In this document: one piece after another, positions 35,060 through 45,191 of the stretch
Layout: the number at the start of each line of letters is the position of its first letter
How positions within the stretch are numbered: the first letter of the stretch is position 1
NCBI RefSeq assembly: GCF_900115665.1
Contig: NZ_FOXH01000001.1
Span: 62,001 to 126,000 of the forward strand
Source: Pseudarcicella hirudinis
GTDB lineage: Bacteria > Bacteroidota > Bacteroidia > Cytophagales > Spirosomataceae
Direction of reading: 5' to 3'
Length of the DNA stretch: 64,000 nucleotides
Notes under the pieces: model-generated
Database searches by the model: none
The model's input: only the letters and a program-made list of their open reading frames with translations
Told to the model about the DNA's origin: nothing
Made by a program: the position numbers and the translations under genes

Positions 35060-35854
35060 ATGAAGATTTTTTTTACAGTAATTACTTTAATAATAAGTCC
35101 GCTTTTGCTGAATGCTCAAGGCAATTCAGTGAAAATGAAAATAAAAAGGAAACTTGTCTGGTCGGATGAATTTAATTACAAAGGCCTGCCGGATAGCACA
35201 AAATGGGGATATGAAGTAGGACATGTCCGTAATAATGAACCCCAGCACTACACCAGAAAGAGACTTGAAAATTGCAGAGTAGAGGATGGATTACTGGTAA
35301 TTGAAGCCAGAAAAGAAAAGTTTGATACTTCCGCATATACTTCTGCGAGTATTATGACTTTAGGGAAAAAAACCTGGACTTACGGCAGATTTGAGGTAAG
35401 GGCAAAAGTGCCTAAAGGTTTAGGCGTCTGGTCGGCATTCTGGATGCTGGGAGAGAACAGACAGGCTGTAAAGTGGCCGACTTGCGGAGAAATTGATATT
35501 ATGGAGTTTGTAGGCAAGGATTCCTCGCAGGTTTATGGAACAATCCATTATGCAGATTCTACCGGAACGTATAAATATCATGGTGAAAAACCGGTTGTAG
35601 GTGCGCCATATGATGATTTTCATATTTATGCCATTGAATGGACTAAAGACCAGATTGATTTTTATTATGACGAATTAAAATATTTCAGTTTCGACCTGAA
35701 AAAGTCGAAAAAAGGAAATGAAAATACTTTTCAGAAGAAATTCTATTTATTGCTGAACCTGGCCCTGGGAAGAGAAGGAACATTGGGAGGCAAGCTGGAT
35801 AAATCGATTGTTTCCAGTAAATATTTTGTTGACTACGTCAGAGTTTATCAATAA
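35060..35854 (+). CDS. GH16 glycoside hydrolase (laminarinase-like)
   Basis: Secreted endo-acting glucanase of family GH16, retaining mechanism, beta-jelly-roll fold. The ATG at 35060 starts a clean signal peptide (MKIFFTVITLIISPLLLNAQ); an upstream in-frame ATG at 35027 would add 11 residues. The signature ExDxxE is complete: GEIDIMEF, with nucleophile Glu144, Asp146 and acid/base Glu149. Other GH16 landmarks are LVWSDEFNYKGLPDSTKW, the tract WTYGRFEVRAKVPKG, GVWSAFWMLG and FHIYAIEWTKDQIDFYYD. The sequence is closest in style to the beta-1,3(4)-glucanase (GH16_3-like) group, but GH16 also includes agarases, porphyranases and carrageenases, so the substrate is tentative. It is the first enzyme of PUL A after the susD1 hairpin. 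Confidence 0.92.
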   Translation: MKIFFTVITLIISPLLLNAQGNSVKMKIKRKLVWSDEFNYKGLPDSTKWGYEVGHVRNNEPQHYTRKRLENCRVEDGLLVIEARKEKFDTSAYTSASIMTLGKKTWTYGRFEVRAKVPKGLGVWSAFWMLGENRQAVKWPTCGEIDIMEFVGKDSSQVYGTIHYADSTGTYKYHGEKPVVGAPYDDFHIYAIEWTKDQIDFYYDELKYFSFDLKKSKKGNENTFQKKFYLLLNLALGREGTLGGKLDKSIVSSKYFVDYVRVYQ

Positions 35855-36076
35855 GGTAAAAAGACTTTTTACATGATGATGGGTAAACGGGTAATTGTTT
35901 AGTGGCCAATAGATTATGTTTTTCTGAATATGCTTTGTTAATCTGACAGCTACTTAGCTCCAGACAGGTATTTTCGGGTTTTTTCATAGGTTTGTACGGA
36001 TTTTGAAGGCCTTTAACGTTTTATCATAAAAATGTGGCTTTCTGTACGAAATTTATTAATTATAAAAATGCAAAAT

Positions 36077-37576
36077 ATGAAAAAGATTCTCTTACCGATT
36101 GTGTTGTTTTCTGCTTCGGCAATGGCTCAAACCAAAAGTTTTGTCGCCATTTCTCCCAAAGACACTGAAAAAGACATCATTCGTAAAGCAGCCAATGTCA
36201 TTCCTTCTGCCAGACAACTGCGCTGGCAGCAACTGGAACTAACTGCATTCTTTCATTTTGGCATTAATACATTTACCGACCGGGAATGGGGTGACGGAAA
36301 AGAAGATATTAAACAGTTTAATCCTGCCCGGCTTGATGCCGGACAATGGGTGAAAACCATGAAGGATGCAGGTTTCAGACAAGTAATTATTACGGCAAAG
36401 CACCATGACGGTTTTTGCCTCTGGCCAAGCAGATATACTCAGCACTCCATCAAAAATACACCTTACAAAAACGGTAAAGGGGATGTAGTAAAGGAGGTTG
36501 CTGATGCCTGTCGGAAATATGGCATAGGTTTTGGCGTATATTTATCTCCGTGGGATAGGAACTCTCCTGATTACGGAGATACCGAAAAATACAATGCCTA
36601 TTTCGTAAACCAGCTGACAGAATTACTGACGCAATACGGAAAGGTAGATGAGGTTTGGTTTGACGGGGCAAACGGAGAAGGCCCGAATGGCAAAAAGCAG
36701 GTTTATGATTTTGACAACTGGTATAAACTGATCAGGAAATTACAGCCTCAGGCTACAATCGCCATTCAGGGACCGGATGTCCGTTGGGTTGGGACTGAGT
36801 CCGGAATCGGAAGACTTACCGAATGGAGTGTATTACCTGTAGATGAGACAGAACAGAAAAAGATTGCCGGAGCTTCCCAGAAAGAAGTGATGATAAAACC
36901 CCAGGTTCTTAAAAATAATGAAGATATGGGAGGCAGAAAACAGATTTTGGGTGCAAAAGGGCTGGTTTGGTATCCTGCTGAAACAGATGTAAGTATCAGA
37001 CCGGGCTGGTTTTATCATACGAATGAAGACAGTAAGGTGAAAACGGCAGAAGAACTGATGAATATTTATTTTACTTCCGTTGGCAGGAACGGAGTACTTT
37101 TGCTGAATGTTCCTCCTGACACAAAAGGACTCATCAGCCCAAGTGACGTTCATAACCTTTTAGAATGGTCAAAGAAATTTAAAGCTACTTTCTCTGAAAA
37201 TCTTGCCAAAGGAGCAGTAGTCAGCAGTAATAACGGACTGAATAAAATTGCGCTTACTGATAATAAATTGCTGACATTCTTTACCACAAAAGGAAAAGAT
37301 ACAACGACAACCATAGAGTTTGATTTGAAAGAACCTCAGACTTTTGACGTCTTGTCTTTGCAGGAAAATATATCAATCGGTCAGCGGATAGAAAAGTTTT
37401 CTGCCGAGTATTGGGTTGACGGGCAATGGAAACGTTTTACGGAAGGAACAACGATAGGATATAAACGCCTTCTGAAATTTGAACCGATAGAGGCGCAGAA
37501 AGTAAGATTAAATATAGAATCCTCACGACTAAATCCTGCCTTGGCTGAATTTGGCTTGTATAAGCTGGCAAAATAA
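36077..37576 (+). CDS. GH29 alpha-L-fucosidase with discoidin-like C-terminal domain
   Basis: Periplasmic exo-acting alpha-L-fucosidase, retaining, TIM-barrel. I start at the ATG at 36077, which gives the signal MKKILLPIVLFSASAMAQ; the frame opens at 36032 and another ATG is at 36068. Landmarks: LTAFFHFGINTFTDREWGDG, VIITAKHHDGFCLWPS (fucose-binding His-His), and the nucleophile in EVWFDGANGEG (Asp196 from this start). The short, deletion-like spacing and active-site pattern fit the GH29B-type group that prefers alpha-1,3/1,4-linked fucose in branched oligosaccharides. The C-terminal 130 residues form a discoidin (F5/8 C)-like domain. It lies between the GH16 and PL8 genes of PUL A. Confidence 0.92.
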   Translation: MKKILLPIVLFSASAMAQTKSFVAISPKDTEKDIIRKAANVIPSARQLRWQQLELTAFFHFGINTFTDREWGDGKEDIKQFNPARLDAGQWVKTMKDAGFRQVIITAKHHDGFCLWPSRYTQHSIKNTPYKNGKGDVVKEVADACRKYGIGFGVYLSPWDRNSPDYGDTEKYNAYFVNQLTELLTQYGKVDEVWFDGANGEGPNGKKQVYDFDNWYKLIRKLQPQATIAIQGPDVRWVGTESGIGRLTEWSVLPVDETEQKKIAGASQKEVMIKPQVLKNNEDMGGRKQILGAKGLVWYPAETDVSIRPGWFYHTNEDSKVKTAEELMNIYFTSVGRNGVLLLNVPPDTKGLISPSDVHNLLEWSKKFKATFSENLAKGAVVSSNNGLNKIALTDNKLLTFFTTKGKDTTTTIEFDLKEPQTFDVLSLQENISIGQRIEKFSAEYWVDGQWKRFTEGTTIGYKRLLKFEPIEAQKVRLNIESSRLNPALAEFGLYKLAK

Positions 37577-37705
37577 GGCATTCTTTTCAGTTTTTTTATA
37601 ATGGTCGGCCGTAGAGGGCGGGGTGATACTACCTGTCCTTTACCCAAAGGGAATTCAATCGTTCATTGCAATTTTTGGTACCTCTTTTATATCGTTTAAA
37701 CAAAC

Positions 37706-40700
37706 ATGACTATGAAAAAACTTTACAAGTATCTGCTAACCTGCACCTGCATTTGCACTACAGGATTTTTTGCCTTTTCTCAGACTGACATCGAAAAGGT
37801 CAGAACGACCTTATCTTCGAGCTGGTATTTTAATTACATGTTTACTATTCCAACCAATGCTCCTTCTATGGCGGGTATTATGAATGGTATAAATGCTGAC
37901 GGAAGTTTTAACAGATCGAATCCTGCCACAACTGTTGCCGATCTGACAGAAAGTATTTACAAAATGACTTACGTTTTTGAGAAACCTGACTCTGTAAGTT
38001 ATTACCAGAATGCTGCCGTAAAAGCTAAAATCTACAATTCCCTCAACTATTGGCTGAATCATATTCCGGCTTTTACCTGGACGAGCAGTGCGATGGATCA
38101 GCCTACCAAACTGGGAATGATTATGATTAAGCTTTATGATAATTTTCAAACAGATGAAAGTGATCCGGCTTTCAGCAGTATTATCTCAAACATCAGACAA
38201 AGAGCGGGAGCTTTTGTGAGACATAGCTGGAGCAATGGTTTGACAATGAGCACCCTGAAAAACCCTAATCTTGGTACAAATCTTACTGACGACTGGCATC
38301 GGATGGGAAATCTTGGTTACCGGCTTTTTGGCTATACATCAATTTTTGCTGCAATAACCGACAGTGCCTCAATGGATACACTTTCAACGATGGTTTCCAA
38401 TCAGCTTGCTTTTCAGATAAATAAACCTAATTCCCCGGTAGTAGCAGCCATGTTTGACGGCTCCCTGAATCAGCATGGTCCGCAGACTTATAACATTGGT
38501 TACGGAGGAGATTTTCTGAGAGATTTAGCCAGATTTGCCACCTGGACCAAAACATCCAAATGGAAGTTAACCAGTACTCAGCAACAGTTTTGGGGAGATA
38601 TTTTACTGAACGGGATGCAATGGTTTTCTTATAAGAATCATACCGCCCACAGCGTAATGGGAAGACATAACGAGCGGTCCGGAACAACCGGAAGTGGTTT
38701 GCCTACCTTTTTGAGTGAATTTTTGGCCGTAGCTGACTCTACCTTGCCTCAGTTCAGTTCTGTGCTTGCTTTGAAAAATAAACTGACCCCCGCCAATTCC
38801 CAGATAGATTCCACGAAATACCTGTGGAATTCTCATTTGATTATGCATCATTCCCCGAAGTATTTTGCTGCCATTAAAATGCTTTCGAACAGAACCGTCG
38901 GAGCAGAAACTTCGGATGCTTCCAGTGGACAGGGTCTGATGAATTTTCATGTCGCCGACGGCTCAACAATGCTTTATAAAAAAGGAACAGAATACGATAA
39001 AGCCAGAGTAGGGTGGAACTGGAGAGCAATTCCGGGAGCGACAATAAAACAAAAAACCGGAGCTTTGCCGCTGGTACCCTGGAGTACCGGTTATGAAAGT
39101 GATAATTCAATAGCAGGAGGTGTGAGCGATGGTATCGCAACTATTGGGGTTTTCAGCCTCAGCAGAACCAACTCCTATCATAAAACCAAAGCCATAAAGT
39201 CTTATTTTGCCTTTAAAGATATTCTGGTCTGCATGGGTAATTCGATCAGTGATGCAGATACCGACTCAGGAGATATTTATACTACACTGGATCAGACAGA
39301 AAGACTTTCAGATATATATTATTCCCTGAATGGTGGTGCAGAGCAATCCGTTGCCCTCACAGGTTCAATAGATTCAAACGTGAATATCACCTCACCATCC
39401 TGGTATTGGCAGGATAGTACGGGCTATATCATTATTCCACAGGCAACTCTTGCAACAAATGTAATTCTGAAAGCAGAAAACCGTAGCGGGAACTGGTACA
39501 ATCTTGATAAGAGAAATGCCAATGCCACAGTATCTGTAAACATCTTTCAGCTGAGTATCAATCATGGTTCAGCTCAGAACGGATGGAAAGATCAGACATA
39601 CCGTTATGTGGTGGTGCCTTCGGTTTCGAAAAGCGATTTGATTACTTTTTTCAATACCAAAGTCATCAATCATGATTCCAGCTCTTTATATCTCAATTAT
39701 AACAACAGCAAAATTGTTTCAGTAAGTTATAATGGTTATACCGGAGTCTTCTTTACCGGAGCCGGATACAATAAGGCCATCGGATTGGGTGCTGACAGCC
39801 TGAAAGTTTCGTCCAGCAACTATGCTGCCCTACTGTTAAAAAGAAAAAGTGATGGCATCGACTTGCATGCAAGCGATCTTAGAAATGGATTTTATACAAA
39901 CAATTCCGTAAATCTTGGAATAAACCGGATATTTTCAGTAAAAACATTCACACCATCACATGCCAACGGCGCCGTTAATATTACTCCGGCTACTGATTCC
40001 AGCGTGGTGAAAATTTACCTTTCCAAAACCAATCAGATTTACGAAGGAGAACCTGTTGACATCAGTGCAAAGTTTGCTAAAGTTGTGTCAGACAGTATTC
40101 AGACCTCTGCCGATTCGTATGTAAAAGACGGAAGTTATGCCGGAACCAATTACGGAACAGGCACTTTTCTGGAAGTGAAAAAAGACGGAGTCGGATATCA
40201 GCGGGAAGCCTATGTTAAATTTGATTTAAAAAAGGTTCACGGAAAAGTTTTGAATGCAAAACTCAGATTATACAGTGGTTCAACTGCCGCTACCCAATGG
40301 CAATTATACAGATCAAATGTAAATAGCTGGACAGAAACCGGAATTACCTGGAATAATAAACCAGCCGGAGATACCCTGCTTAGCACTATTTCAGGAGCGG
40401 CCGGATACGTTTACTGGGATATTACAAAACAACTTCAGTATTTGCCTTCTGACAGCATTTTAAGCCTGAAAATCGTTTCGACAGTGACCGGAGTCTATGG
40501 TTCATTTACCTCACTTCAGTCAGGTACAGCGAACCAGCGCCCTGCTATAGTTTATATCACCGCGGATGAAAAAACTAATCCTAACGCCCGTACAGGCAAT
40601 TTTTCGGAAGATTTAGCTAAAAACAAAGAGGTTTCAGGATCAGGTGAAACGTTTGTCAGTGTATTCCCGAATCCGGTTTCCGACCGTTGCACCATTGCCT

Positions 40701-40885
40701 CAAAATATGCCATGAAATCCATTGTTGTTTATGATGAAAATTCAAGAGTTGTCAGGGTGATTGAAAATCCGGATTCATTAAAATACGAGCTGGATATGGA
40801 ATCTCTCACAAATGGGGTGTATCTTTTTTCAGTCTCAGGAGAAGGTTTTGTCCAGCAAAAGAAAGTACTTAAGTTAACTAAATAA
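37706..40885 (+). CDS. PL8 polysaccharide lyase with DNRLRE domain and T9SS sorting domain
   Basis: Secreted lyase cleaving uronic-acid-containing polysaccharides by beta-elimination. Signal peptide to about residue 26 (FAFSQ). The PL8 alpha/alpha-toroid (30-400) and beta-sandwich domains (410-770) are followed by a DNRLRE/CBM96-like module (about 775-960; IQTSADSYVKDGSYAGTNYG) and a type A T9SS C-terminal domain (about 985-1059; VFPNPVSDR ... LTNGVYLFSVSGE). Catalytic residues match chondroitinase AC in spacing: His257, Tyr266, Arg320, Arg324 (225, 234, 288, 292 there), with candidate Asn192 and Glu401. PL8 covers chondroitin/hyaluronate lyases, xanthan lyases and others, so the substrate is open. 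A twin ATG at 37712 is an alternative start. A strong terminator follows. Confidence 0.93.
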   Translation: MTMKKLYKYLLTCTCICTTGFFAFSQTDIEKVRTTLSSSWYFNYMFTIPTNAPSMAGIMNGINADGSFNRSNPATTVADLTESIYKMTYVFEKPDSVSYYQNAAVKAKIYNSLNYWLNHIPAFTWTSSAMDQPTKLGMIMIKLYDNFQTDESDPAFSSIISNIRQRAGAFVRHSWSNGLTMSTLKNPNLGTNLTDDWHRMGNLGYRLFGYTSIFAAITDSASMDTLSTMVSNQLAFQINKPNSPVVAAMFDGSLNQHGPQTYNIGYGGDFLRDLARFATWTKTSKWKLTSTQQQFWGDILLNGMQWFSYKNHTAHSVMGRHNERSGTTGSGLPTFLSEFLAVADSTLPQFSSVLALKNKLTPANSQIDSTKYLWNSHLIMHHSPKYFAAIKMLSNRTVGAETSDASSGQGLMNFHVADGSTMLYKKGTEYDKARVGWNWRAIPGATIKQKTGALPLVPWSTGYESDNSIAGGVSDGIATIGVFSLSRTNSYHKTKAIKSYFAFKDILVCMGNSISDADTDSGDIYTTLDQTERLSDIYYSLNGGAEQSVALTGSIDSNVNITSPSWYWQDSTGYIIIPQATLATNVILKAENRSGNWYNLDKRNANATVSVNIFQLSINHGSAQNGWKDQTYRYVVVPSVSKSDLITFFNTKVINHDSSSLYLNYNNSKIVSVSYNGYTGVFFTGAGYNKAIGLGADSLKVSSSNYAALLLKRKSDGIDLHASDLRNGFYTNNSVNLGINRIFSVKTFTPSHANGAVNITPATDSSVVKIYLSKTNQIYEGEPVDISAKFAKVVSDSIQTSADSYVKDGSYAGTNYGTGTFLEVKKDGVGYQREAYVKFDLKKVHGKVLNAKLRLYSGSTAATQWQLYRSNVNSWTETGITWNNKPAGDTLLSTISGAAGYVYWDITKQLQYLPSDSILSLKIVSTVTGVYGSFTSLQSGTANQRPAIVYITADEKTNPNARTGNFSEDLAKNKEVSGSGETFVSVFPNPVSDRCTIASKYAMKSIVVYDENSRVVRVIENPDSLKYELDMESLTNGVYLFSVSGEGFVQQKKVLKLTK

Positions 40886-40917
40886 CCTCTTGGAAGAGAG
40901 AAACCTCTTTAATACCG

Positions 40918-40953
40918 CACAGGCTGTCTCTGCATATAAGGAGACAGCCTGTG
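40918..40953. terminator. Bidirectional terminator between PL8 and HTCS2
   Basis: Perfect 13-bp inverted repeat CACAGGCTGTCTC (40918-40930) and GAGACAGCCTGTG (40941-40953), loop of 10, followed by TTTTCAG on the plus strand. It separates convergent PUL A and the HTCS2 gene of PUL B. Confidence 0.85.
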
Positions 40954-40967
40954 TTTTCAGGTAAGAA

Positions 40968-43900
40968 TCATAGATTTTGAGTTCTTGCAGTACTTTTAGT
41001 TTTGGCATATTCCGAAGGCGTAATGCCAAATTGCTTGACAAAATTTCTTCCGAACTGTGCCTGAGAACTAAATCCTGTCATTAAGGCAATCTGCTGAATT
41101 TTATGATCGCTTTCAACCAGTAACTCTGCTGCCCTTTTCAATCGGGTAATATTGATTAATTCGTTCGGGCTCAGGTTAGAAATAGCTTTTATTTTCCGGT
41201 AGAAAGTAGGCCGGCTCATATTCATCTGGTCTGCCAGTAATTCAACATCCAGCGATTTATTATCAAGGTTTTTATAGATGGCTTCGTTCAGTTTTTCAAG
41301 AAAAGCCTCATCAGCTTTATTGTAGGCCATACTTTTGATATGTACCAGTGGAGAACTGGCGAAATAATGTTTTATCTTGTCTCGGTTTGCCAGTAAATTA
41401 GAAATCTGAATCAGAAGATGTTCCGGTGAAAAAGGCTTTTCAATATAAGCATCCGCCCCTGATTCAAGTCCTTCAATTTTAGCTTGCAGGGTGTTTCTGG
41501 CTGTAAGAAGAATAATGGGAATATGTGTGAAATCAAGATTGTCTTTTACCGTTTTACAAAGTTCAAAACCATTCATGACAGGCATCATTACATCACTGAC
41601 AATCAGATGAATGCTGTTTGTTTTCAGGACTTTTAAAGCTTCCAGTCCATTGGAAGATTTTAGCACAGTATAATCCTTATGCAGTTTTTCTGCAATAAAT
41701 TCAATGATTTCAAGGTTGTCTTCCACTAAAAGAATAGAAGGACGTTCGATGGCCGGATCCGGTAATTCTTCAGGACTTTTTATCGGAACCTGAACCAAAG
41801 GTTCCTGGTAAACCTTGAATTCCTTTTCATGATGTACGGGCAGCTTTAAGATAAAAACGTTAAAGTTTGAATGATCAGCATGAAATGAAAGCGTTCCTTC
41901 GTGTAATAAAGCCAGAGATTTTGCCAAAGGTAAGCCGATACCGGTTCCGCCTTCATTATTATCATCAATTCTGAAAAACGGCTCAAAGATTTTTTCCTGC
42001 ATGTTCAACGGAATAGGATTCCCGTCATTTTTGACGACAATGGTAAACGATTCTGTATTGCTTTCAGAAACATTCAGTTCCACTTCAATTTTCTGATCTG
42101 CATATTTTACAGCATTGTCCAGCAGATTGCTGATGATCTTGTTCAATGCTTCAGGATCGGCATAGGCATACAACGGGTTTTCAGGAAGGTGAATCTGCAT
42201 TTGCCGTTGTTTTAATTCGGCAGTAGATTTGAATCTCAGATAAGTATCTTCCAGAAGCTTCGAGATATTGGTATTTACGAAATTTAAACTAAAGCCTTTT
42301 GTTTCCGTTTTTCTGAAATCCAGTAACTGATTGGTCAGTTCCAGTAAACGATTGGTGTTTTTTTCCATTGTAACCAGATTATCCTGCAAAGCCGGTATTT
42401 CCTCAGACTTCTTCATAAGGTCTTCCAAAGGAGCCTTAATCAGGGTTAGAGGCGTGCGTATTTCATGGGTTACATAGGTGAAAAACTCAATTTTAGCCTG
42501 GTAGATTTCTTTTTCTTTTTCAATTTCCAGTAATTCAATTTTACGCTGGTTTTTCCGGTTAATATTCTTGTGATAATTCCTGATCAGATAAATAATGCTC
42601 CCTGAAATGATAAAACTGTATAAAATATAAGCCCAGACACTTGCCCAGAATGGTGGAGAAACGATGATTTCGAGCTGTGTAATCTGATTATTCCAAATGC
42701 CGCTTCCGTTTGAGGATTTTACCTTGAAAGTATATTTTCCGGGCGATAATTCTGTGAAATATATCTTTCTGTTGGTTTTAAGATAAGTCCATTTTTTATC
42801 AAGCCCTTCCATAATATATGAATATTCCGTCATTTCAGGAGCAGTAAAACCGAGTGCTGCGAAATCGATACTAAAGGTAGACTGACTATAACCAAGCTGA
42901 ATTTTATTCGTAAAAGAAATGGATTGTTTTAAGGGAGAATCATCTTTGTTAATGGGTAATTCTTCATTAAAAACCTGAAAACCTGTGATATAGACTGGTG
43001 GAACGAAAGTGTTATGGCTGAATTTTTCAGGATTAAAACTGATTAATCCATTCACACTACCGAAGAACATTTTCCCATCCTGATCCTGATATGCGGAGTT
43101 ATAATTAAACTGATCACTCAATAAGCCGTTTGCTTTGGTATAAGTATTAATTTTTCCGGATTTCGGATTGAAGCAAACCAGTCCTTTAGAAGTACTGATC
43201 CAGAGATTCCCGGTCCGGTCTTCCAGAATTTTATAGAAAACGTTACTTGGAAAACCGTTTTTAGTGCTGTATCTGATGAATTTTTTGGTATGTCTTTCAA
43301 ATTTGCACAACCCGTTTTCGGTGGTAACCCATAAATGATTGCGGGAGTCTGTGAACAGCCCGTTTACAGAATTATTACTCAGACTTTGCCGATCATCATC
43401 ATAAGTGTATCCGCCTGATTCATTTGTTTTCGGATTGTAGAAATATAGTCCGTTCCTTAATGTGCCTACCCAGATTGTTCCGTCTCTATCTTCCAGAATG
43501 GCGTTGTTATGATAAATCTGAGGGATTTTATCAATGGCATTAAAGTTGTCTTTTGCCGGATTGTACTTGTAAAGCCCCGCAGAGGCCCCTACAATAATGT
43601 CATTATTCCGTGTTTTAAAAAGTGTTTCAATGAAATTGCTTCTCAGATCATTTGCTCCGCTTCCTGCGGCATAATGCCTGATTAATTTCCCGGTTTTGAT
43701 ATTCAATACATCTAACCCGTGTTCAAAAGTACCCACCCATAATTCCTGCCCTTTTACTGCCAGTCCATGAATATTGGTATAAGAAATAACTTTGCCTGGT
43801 ACCGTAGGACTGAAATTTGTGAAATTTCCGGTCCGGAGATCATATTTATTAAGTCCTGCATCTTCAGTGCCGATCCACAGATTTCCGAAATCATCGTGTT

Positions 43901-45008
43901 TTATTTCCCTGATGGCATTTCCGGCAATGCTTTTCTGATTTCCCTGGTAGAAGTATTTGTCAAAAAATACTTTCTGATTCGGGCTGTAATTTACCCCTCC
44001 GAAATAAGTTCCCACCCAAATGCCACCTTCTTTGTCTTTTATCAGGCAGTAAGTAGCATTGTCTGAAATAGAATAAGGATTGTTGTATTGTTTTCGCAGG
44101 TTTATATATTTTCTGGTCTGAAGATCCAGTTCAAATAGTCCTGATTCAGTAGCAATCAGGTATTTGTTATCATGTAAATACAAAAAATCTCTGGCATAAA
44201 TATCTGTTTGGTCAGGATTATTTGTCAGAACGTCTTCGTAATTTTTGGTGACCGTATTGAATAATTTCACCCCTTGATTGGAAGTGCCGACTAATATGGT
44301 ATGATGCCCGGTATCATGAATTTTTTCAATCCAGCGAGAAATCGCATGACCTGATTTGTCAAATACACTATACCTTTTAAAGGAGCCCTTGGCAGAGTCA
44401 AACTCACAGAGAAAACCATCTGTTGTTGCAATCCAGATCGTTGTTCCGGAAATACTCAGGGAAGTGGCATTAATACCAGCATTGTCATAAAGTTTTAATT
44501 TCCCGGTTTTCCGGTTGAAATGAGAAAAAGTCAGCCCTGAAATAAACCATACATTACCGCTGGTGTCAGTTTTTACCTCCCTGACATCACTATTCTGTGT
44601 ATTTTTAATCAAAGTAAACTTTTCATTCTGAGCCTCATAAGTATAAAGCCCTTTTAAAGTTCCTACCCAGATAATTCCCAGATTGTCTTCATTGATGCTA
44701 TGAATAAAGTTGCTTCCGAGACTACCGGGATCATCATGATCATTTCTGAATATTTTGAAAGTATATCCGTCAAATTTATTCAGGCCATCTTTGGTCCCGA
44801 ACCATAAAAAGCCTCTTTTATCCTGTAAACCGCACATGACGGAATTATAGGATAAGCCGTTTTCTACCTGATAATGCCTGAAAGTATAGCTTTGACCTGA
44901 AATAATACCAGACCAGTTAAGCAGTAATAATACTATTAAATGATTTTTTTTCAATTTACTTAGAAGATTGCTGATGTAAAGATAAGTTGAAAAGCCAAAT
45001 ACATCCAT
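40968..45008 (-). CDS. Hybrid two-component regulator (HTCS2) of PUL B
   Basis: SusR-like sensor-regulator for the divergent PUL B. N-terminal TM/signal (about 20-39), periplasmic propeller with Reg_prop repeats (GFLWFGTKDGLNKFDG, IWVGTYFGGVNY, LWIGTEDAGLNKYD and others, about 40-690), Y_Y_Y domain (about 720-780), TM (about 790-812), HisKA with His848 in THEIRTPLTLI (canonical Pro, unlike HTCS1), HATPase_c (about 955-1065), receiver with Asp1139 in LIVSDVMMP, AraC HTH (about 1235-1340). 1346 aa is normal. It differs in sensor sequence from HTCS1, so it should read a different ligand, probably from an arabinose- or xylose-containing glycan given the GH43 enzymes it faces. Confidence 0.95.
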   Translation of the reverse strand: MDVFGFSTYLYISNLLSKLKKNHLIVLLLLNWSGIISGQSYTFRHYQVENGLSYNSVMCGLQDKRGFLWFGTKDGLNKFDGYTFKIFRNDHDDPGSLGSNFIHSINEDNLGIIWVGTLKGLYTYEAQNEKFTLIKNTQNSDVREVKTDTSGNVWFISGLTFSHFNRKTGKLKLYDNAGINATSLSISGTTIWIATTDGFLCEFDSAKGSFKRYSVFDKSGHAISRWIEKIHDTGHHTILVGTSNQGVKLFNTVTKNYEDVLTNNPDQTDIYARDFLYLHDNKYLIATESGLFELDLQTRKYINLRKQYNNPYSISDNATYCLIKDKEGGIWVGTYFGGVNYSPNQKVFFDKYFYQGNQKSIAGNAIREIKHDDFGNLWIGTEDAGLNKYDLRTGNFTNFSPTVPGKVISYTNIHGLAVKGQELWVGTFEHGLDVLNIKTGKLIRHYAAGSGANDLRSNFIETLFKTRNNDIIVGASAGLYKYNPAKDNFNAIDKIPQIYHNNAILEDRDGTIWVGTLRNGLYFYNPKTNESGGYTYDDDRQSLSNNSVNGLFTDSRNHLWVTTENGLCKFERHTKKFIRYSTKNGFPSNVFYKILEDRTGNLWISTSKGLVCFNPKSGKINTYTKANGLLSDQFNYNSAYQDQDGKMFFGSVNGLISFNPEKFSHNTFVPPVYITGFQVFNEELPINKDDSPLKQSISFTNKIQLGYSQSTFSIDFAALGFTAPEMTEYSYIMEGLDKKWTYLKTNRKIYFTELSPGKYTFKVKSSNGSGIWNNQITQLEIIVSPPFWASVWAYILYSFIISGSIIYLIRNYHKNINRKNQRKIELLEIEKEKEIYQAKIEFFTYVTHEIRTPLTLIKAPLEDLMKKSEEIPALQDNLVTMEKNTNRLLELTNQLLDFRKTETKGFSLNFVNTNISKLLEDTYLRFKSTAELKQRQMQIHLPENPLYAYADPEALNKIISNLLDNAVKYADQKIEVELNVSESNTESFTIVVKNDGNPIPLNMQEKIFEPFFRIDDNNEGGTGIGLPLAKSLALLHEGTLSFHADHSNFNVFILKLPVHHEKEFKVYQEPLVQVPIKSPEELPDPAIERPSILLVEDNLEIIEFIAEKLHKDYTVLKSSNGLEALKVLKTNSIHLIVSDVMMPVMNGFELCKTVKDNLDFTHIPIILLTARNTLQAKIEGLESGADAYIEKPFSPEHLLIQISNLLANRDKIKHYFASSPLVHIKSMAYNKADEAFLEKLNEAIYKNLDNKSLDVELLADQMNMSRPTFYRKIKAISNLSPNELINITRLKRAAELLVESDHKIQQIALMTGFSSQAQFGRNFVKQFGITPSEYAKTKSTARTQNL

Positions 45009-45067
45009 TTGATTTTCTGTTTTCCCGCTGAATAGTGTCTGAATGACATTAATTGAGACGTTTTGAA

Positions 45068-45096
45068 TAAATTTTGAGCCATAAAATCAAAATTTA
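45068..45096 (+). promoter_or_regulatory. Palindrome upstream of susC2, candidate HTCS2 operator
   Basis: Perfect 10-bp inverted repeat TAAATTTTGA (45068-45077) and TCAAAATTTA (45087-45096) with a 9-bp spacer, centre to centre 19 bp, about 96 bp upstream of the first susC2 ATG. TTTTGA also recurs directly at 45061 and 45072. CACTTTGTC follows at 45103 and may be part of a -7 element, but no well-spaced -33 was found. Confidence 0.4.
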
Positions 45097-45191
45097 ATGA
45101 GTCACTTTGTCCTGTTAATTATAAAAAATCTAAAATAATTACTATTTGAAGGTCTTTTGTACTGAACAACAACCATTTAACTTACAATTTT

